DNA of 43,579 nt from Euprymna scolopes. Taxonomy: Eukaryota; Mollusca; Cephalopoda; Sepiida; Sepiolidae. The notes below the pieces were generated by a model, which worked only from the letters and a program-made list of their open reading frames with translations, ran no database searches and was not told where the DNA came from. Shown piece by piece: positions 41,835 to 43,579 of this stretch. Position numbers and translations under genes: made by a program. Numbering within the stretch: position 1 is the stretch's first letter; each line of letters begins with the position of its first letter. The DNA is taken from positions 75,911,359 through 75,954,937 of the forward strand of contig CM044516.1 in NCBI GenBank assembly GCA_024364805.1, written 5' to 3'.

Positions 41835-42340
41835 GAGGGAATTCTGAATAACCACTGAAAACTAATATATCTCAAGGACGCGAGTTTTCATCCTTTAAGC
41901 TGAAAGCCGAAGCAAGTTATGCCCCCTGTATGCCAGCTTTTTTTTATCTTGCATAGGAGGCACTTTTGTTATTGTTGTAAGTAAAGGTGGAATGTTGCAA
42001 CATCTTACTTCATCTTCGCATAGAACACTAATCGCATTTAGTTTGTTTCCATTCTAATCAAGGTAAAATGAAGACAAATTGAAAATGTTGATATTTTGTA
42101 TTTGTTGATTATCATATTTTCTTTTATACTTGATTAAAAAAATATTCACATAGGGCAAATATTTATTACGCTTAACCCTTTCTATATTTTTGGTTTGTGC
42201 GATTTTTACCGTGCATCATTATTCGTATAATCTGAAAAATTAGGTCTAAAATCAGCATTTTTTTCCAATTTTTTGTTATCATAATAATAATAATAATAAT
42301 AAAAAAATGCAATACTTTTTGTTTTCTATTTATGTTTGGC
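41835..42340. other. Stretch without a recognised feature
   Basis: AT-rich, with an ATT/AAT trinucleotide run at 42281-42300. No gene or repeat partner. Confidence 0.5.
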
Positions 42341-42344
42341 CTTT

Positions 42345-42425
42345 TGTCTAAGATCAAGGTGTAACATCTGTTCTGATAATACGCTTCATCTTTTCTATCC
42401 TTGGGTAGTGAAGAAATCTTTCTAG
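42345..42425 (-). repeat. Family-I repeat, coding-like, copy 2
   Basis: Minus strand: AGATTTCTTCACTACCCAAG, GATGAAGCGTATTATCAGAA, CAGATGTTACACCTTGATCT. Partner of 10930-11025 at both DNA and peptide level. Confidence 0.45.
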
Positions 42426-42539
42426 ACCAAGGCAACTAGAATTTTTGTTCCAATCTACACCTTTTGTCGATCCAATAAAAAAAAAAGTCCTTCAAATTAA
42501 AAACTAACGCATTCAATTTCCAATCAAGTTTTCAATTTT

Positions 42540-43500
42540 ATAAAAAAAAATTTTTTTACGAACAATCATGATGTAAAGAAAGGCATGAAACAGGGTAAAT
42601 ATAAGACACCAATTGATGCAAAACACCATATTATCGAAGCTGCTCAAAATTGAAGGCTGGCATGCCATAACAAGGACAAATAGCTGTAATGAAAGTCCAG
42701 TGAGAAAGTGGGTTGTTGAGGGCGAAAAAGCATTGAAACAAAGCCACAAAAAGGAGCCAAAAACGAACTCAAGTTTTTGTCTTATCACAAGGATTATTTT
42801 AAAAAAACTCTTGGAGGATAATTGTTAAGTTACCTTGAAATATTTATCTGAAAAATTACGGAACCACCCAAATCCAGAAATAACACTGAATCTACAAGTA
42901 CAACTAAACACTGAAAAACATAGGCGTGATTGTTGTTGTAATAAATCTAAAAAGGTATCTTTTAGAAAAACTTTTAAAGTTTACTTCACATCATAAAATT
43001 ATTTATTATAAAGATGAAATGATTTAAATATGTTCTGTAGAAGACTATAAGGTAGACCTCTATGTGGTCAATAATGCATAATGCCACTACCCAATTCGAA
43101 GGGACCAAATGTACATTGTGTTGCATTGTACTCCAGTCAAGGTGTTGCCTATTTATGAAATATGTGAAGGTTGCATTAAAAAGACAACTTCATCATCTAA
43201 CAAGCACTTGAACATTTGACTAAGATGGTGACTTTAAATGAAGTGATGGTTGTCATAGATAATGCTCTATCTGCTTCTATGGAAAATTCTTCACCCACAA
43301 ATCTTCAAGTGTTACAATTCTTCCGTTGGGACCATATAATGCACCATTATTTCTAATAGTTTTATCTTTGTTTTTCATAAAGTCAAAAACATGACATAAT
43401 GTCAAAAAAGTTAGTTGGCGTATTTATAGTGGAGTCGTTGGATGTTGCTTATGACGTCAAAAAAGTAACATTCATAGAAGAATAACAAAAGAAACAATGC
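42540..43500 (+). pseudogene. Tc1/mariner-IS630-type transposase remnant
   Basis: The first part reads GWHAITRTN, then VRKWVVEGEKALKQ and KKLLEDNC, then after an in-frame TAA VTLKYLSEKLRNHPNPEITL. This resembles the paired helix-turn-helix DNA-binding region of IS630/Tc1-type transposases. The catalytic part follows at 43240-43350: MVVIDNA carries the second Asp, and after a frameshift GPYNAPL matches the LGPYNAPLNPIE segment that precedes the last acidic residue. The FLIV reading where relatives have NPIE suggests that residue is lost. Between them YEICEG (near 43155) also fits. The first Asp and the terminal inverted repeats were not identified. Stops and frameshifts make it inactive. Confidence 0.75.
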
Positions 43501-43579
43501 TCACTTACTGTGTAACTTACAAACTGTGAATTTAATAGGGGCAACGAGTACAAGAGGAGTGTGTTTTTAACATGTCCAT

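Overview
The window is eukaryotic, AT-rich DNA full of repeats. Long poly-A and poly-T runs, TA and TG microsatellites and two runs of N mark it as draft animal genome sequence. Spliced coding exons, tRNA-derived and 5S-rRNA-derived SINEs, LINE 3' ends, and many copies of a repeat carrying CTTCTTCAGGTG plus GTTTC suggest a mollusc, most likely a coleoid cephalopod. The species call is inference from the repeat style and the large introns.

I can support one host gene, on the + strand. Three phase-0 exons with good splice signals (8466-8576, 34992-35096, 40205-40324) join into the first 112 residues of a ubiquitin carboxyl-terminal hydrolase of the USP20/USP33 type. Exons 2 and 3 supply most of its UBP zinc finger. 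The rest of the finger and the protease domain must lie beyond the right edge. Intron 1 is about 26.4 kb and intron 2 about 5.1 kb.

Nearly everything else is mobile DNA. From left to right it includes: a tRNA-type SINE, a LINE end and a 155-bp foldback (1-4 kb); SINEs, a 5S-derived SINE and a MITE (4-8 kb); family-B elements including a 560-bp foldback, then a 5S fragment, a family-B MITE and a broken multicopy gene containing SDEQGKRFHQD (10-15.4 kb); LINE ends and a near-perfect 337-bp hairpin (17.7-20.2 kb); a nearly full-length 5S-derived unit, a tRNA-type SINE and a LINE end (22-25 kb); two tandem arrays of about 176 and 345 bp (27-29.3 kb); dispersed repeats C, D and E, a second gap and a Helitron-like terminus (30-34.3 kb); a LINE end and a broken Ty3/Gypsy fossil in intron 2 (36.7-39.4 kb); and a decayed Tc1/mariner-IS630 transposase (42.5-43.5 kb).

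The most interesting signal is a short RNA-like motif, CTGANGAAG-stem-(T/C)GAAAC. It recurs in at least seven repeat copies, and its stem sequence changes in a compensating way in several of them. It resembles the hammerhead-ribozyme core carried by Penelope-like elements. Also notable are a common 3' tail shared by SINEs with different heads, and the 5S-derived SINE family.
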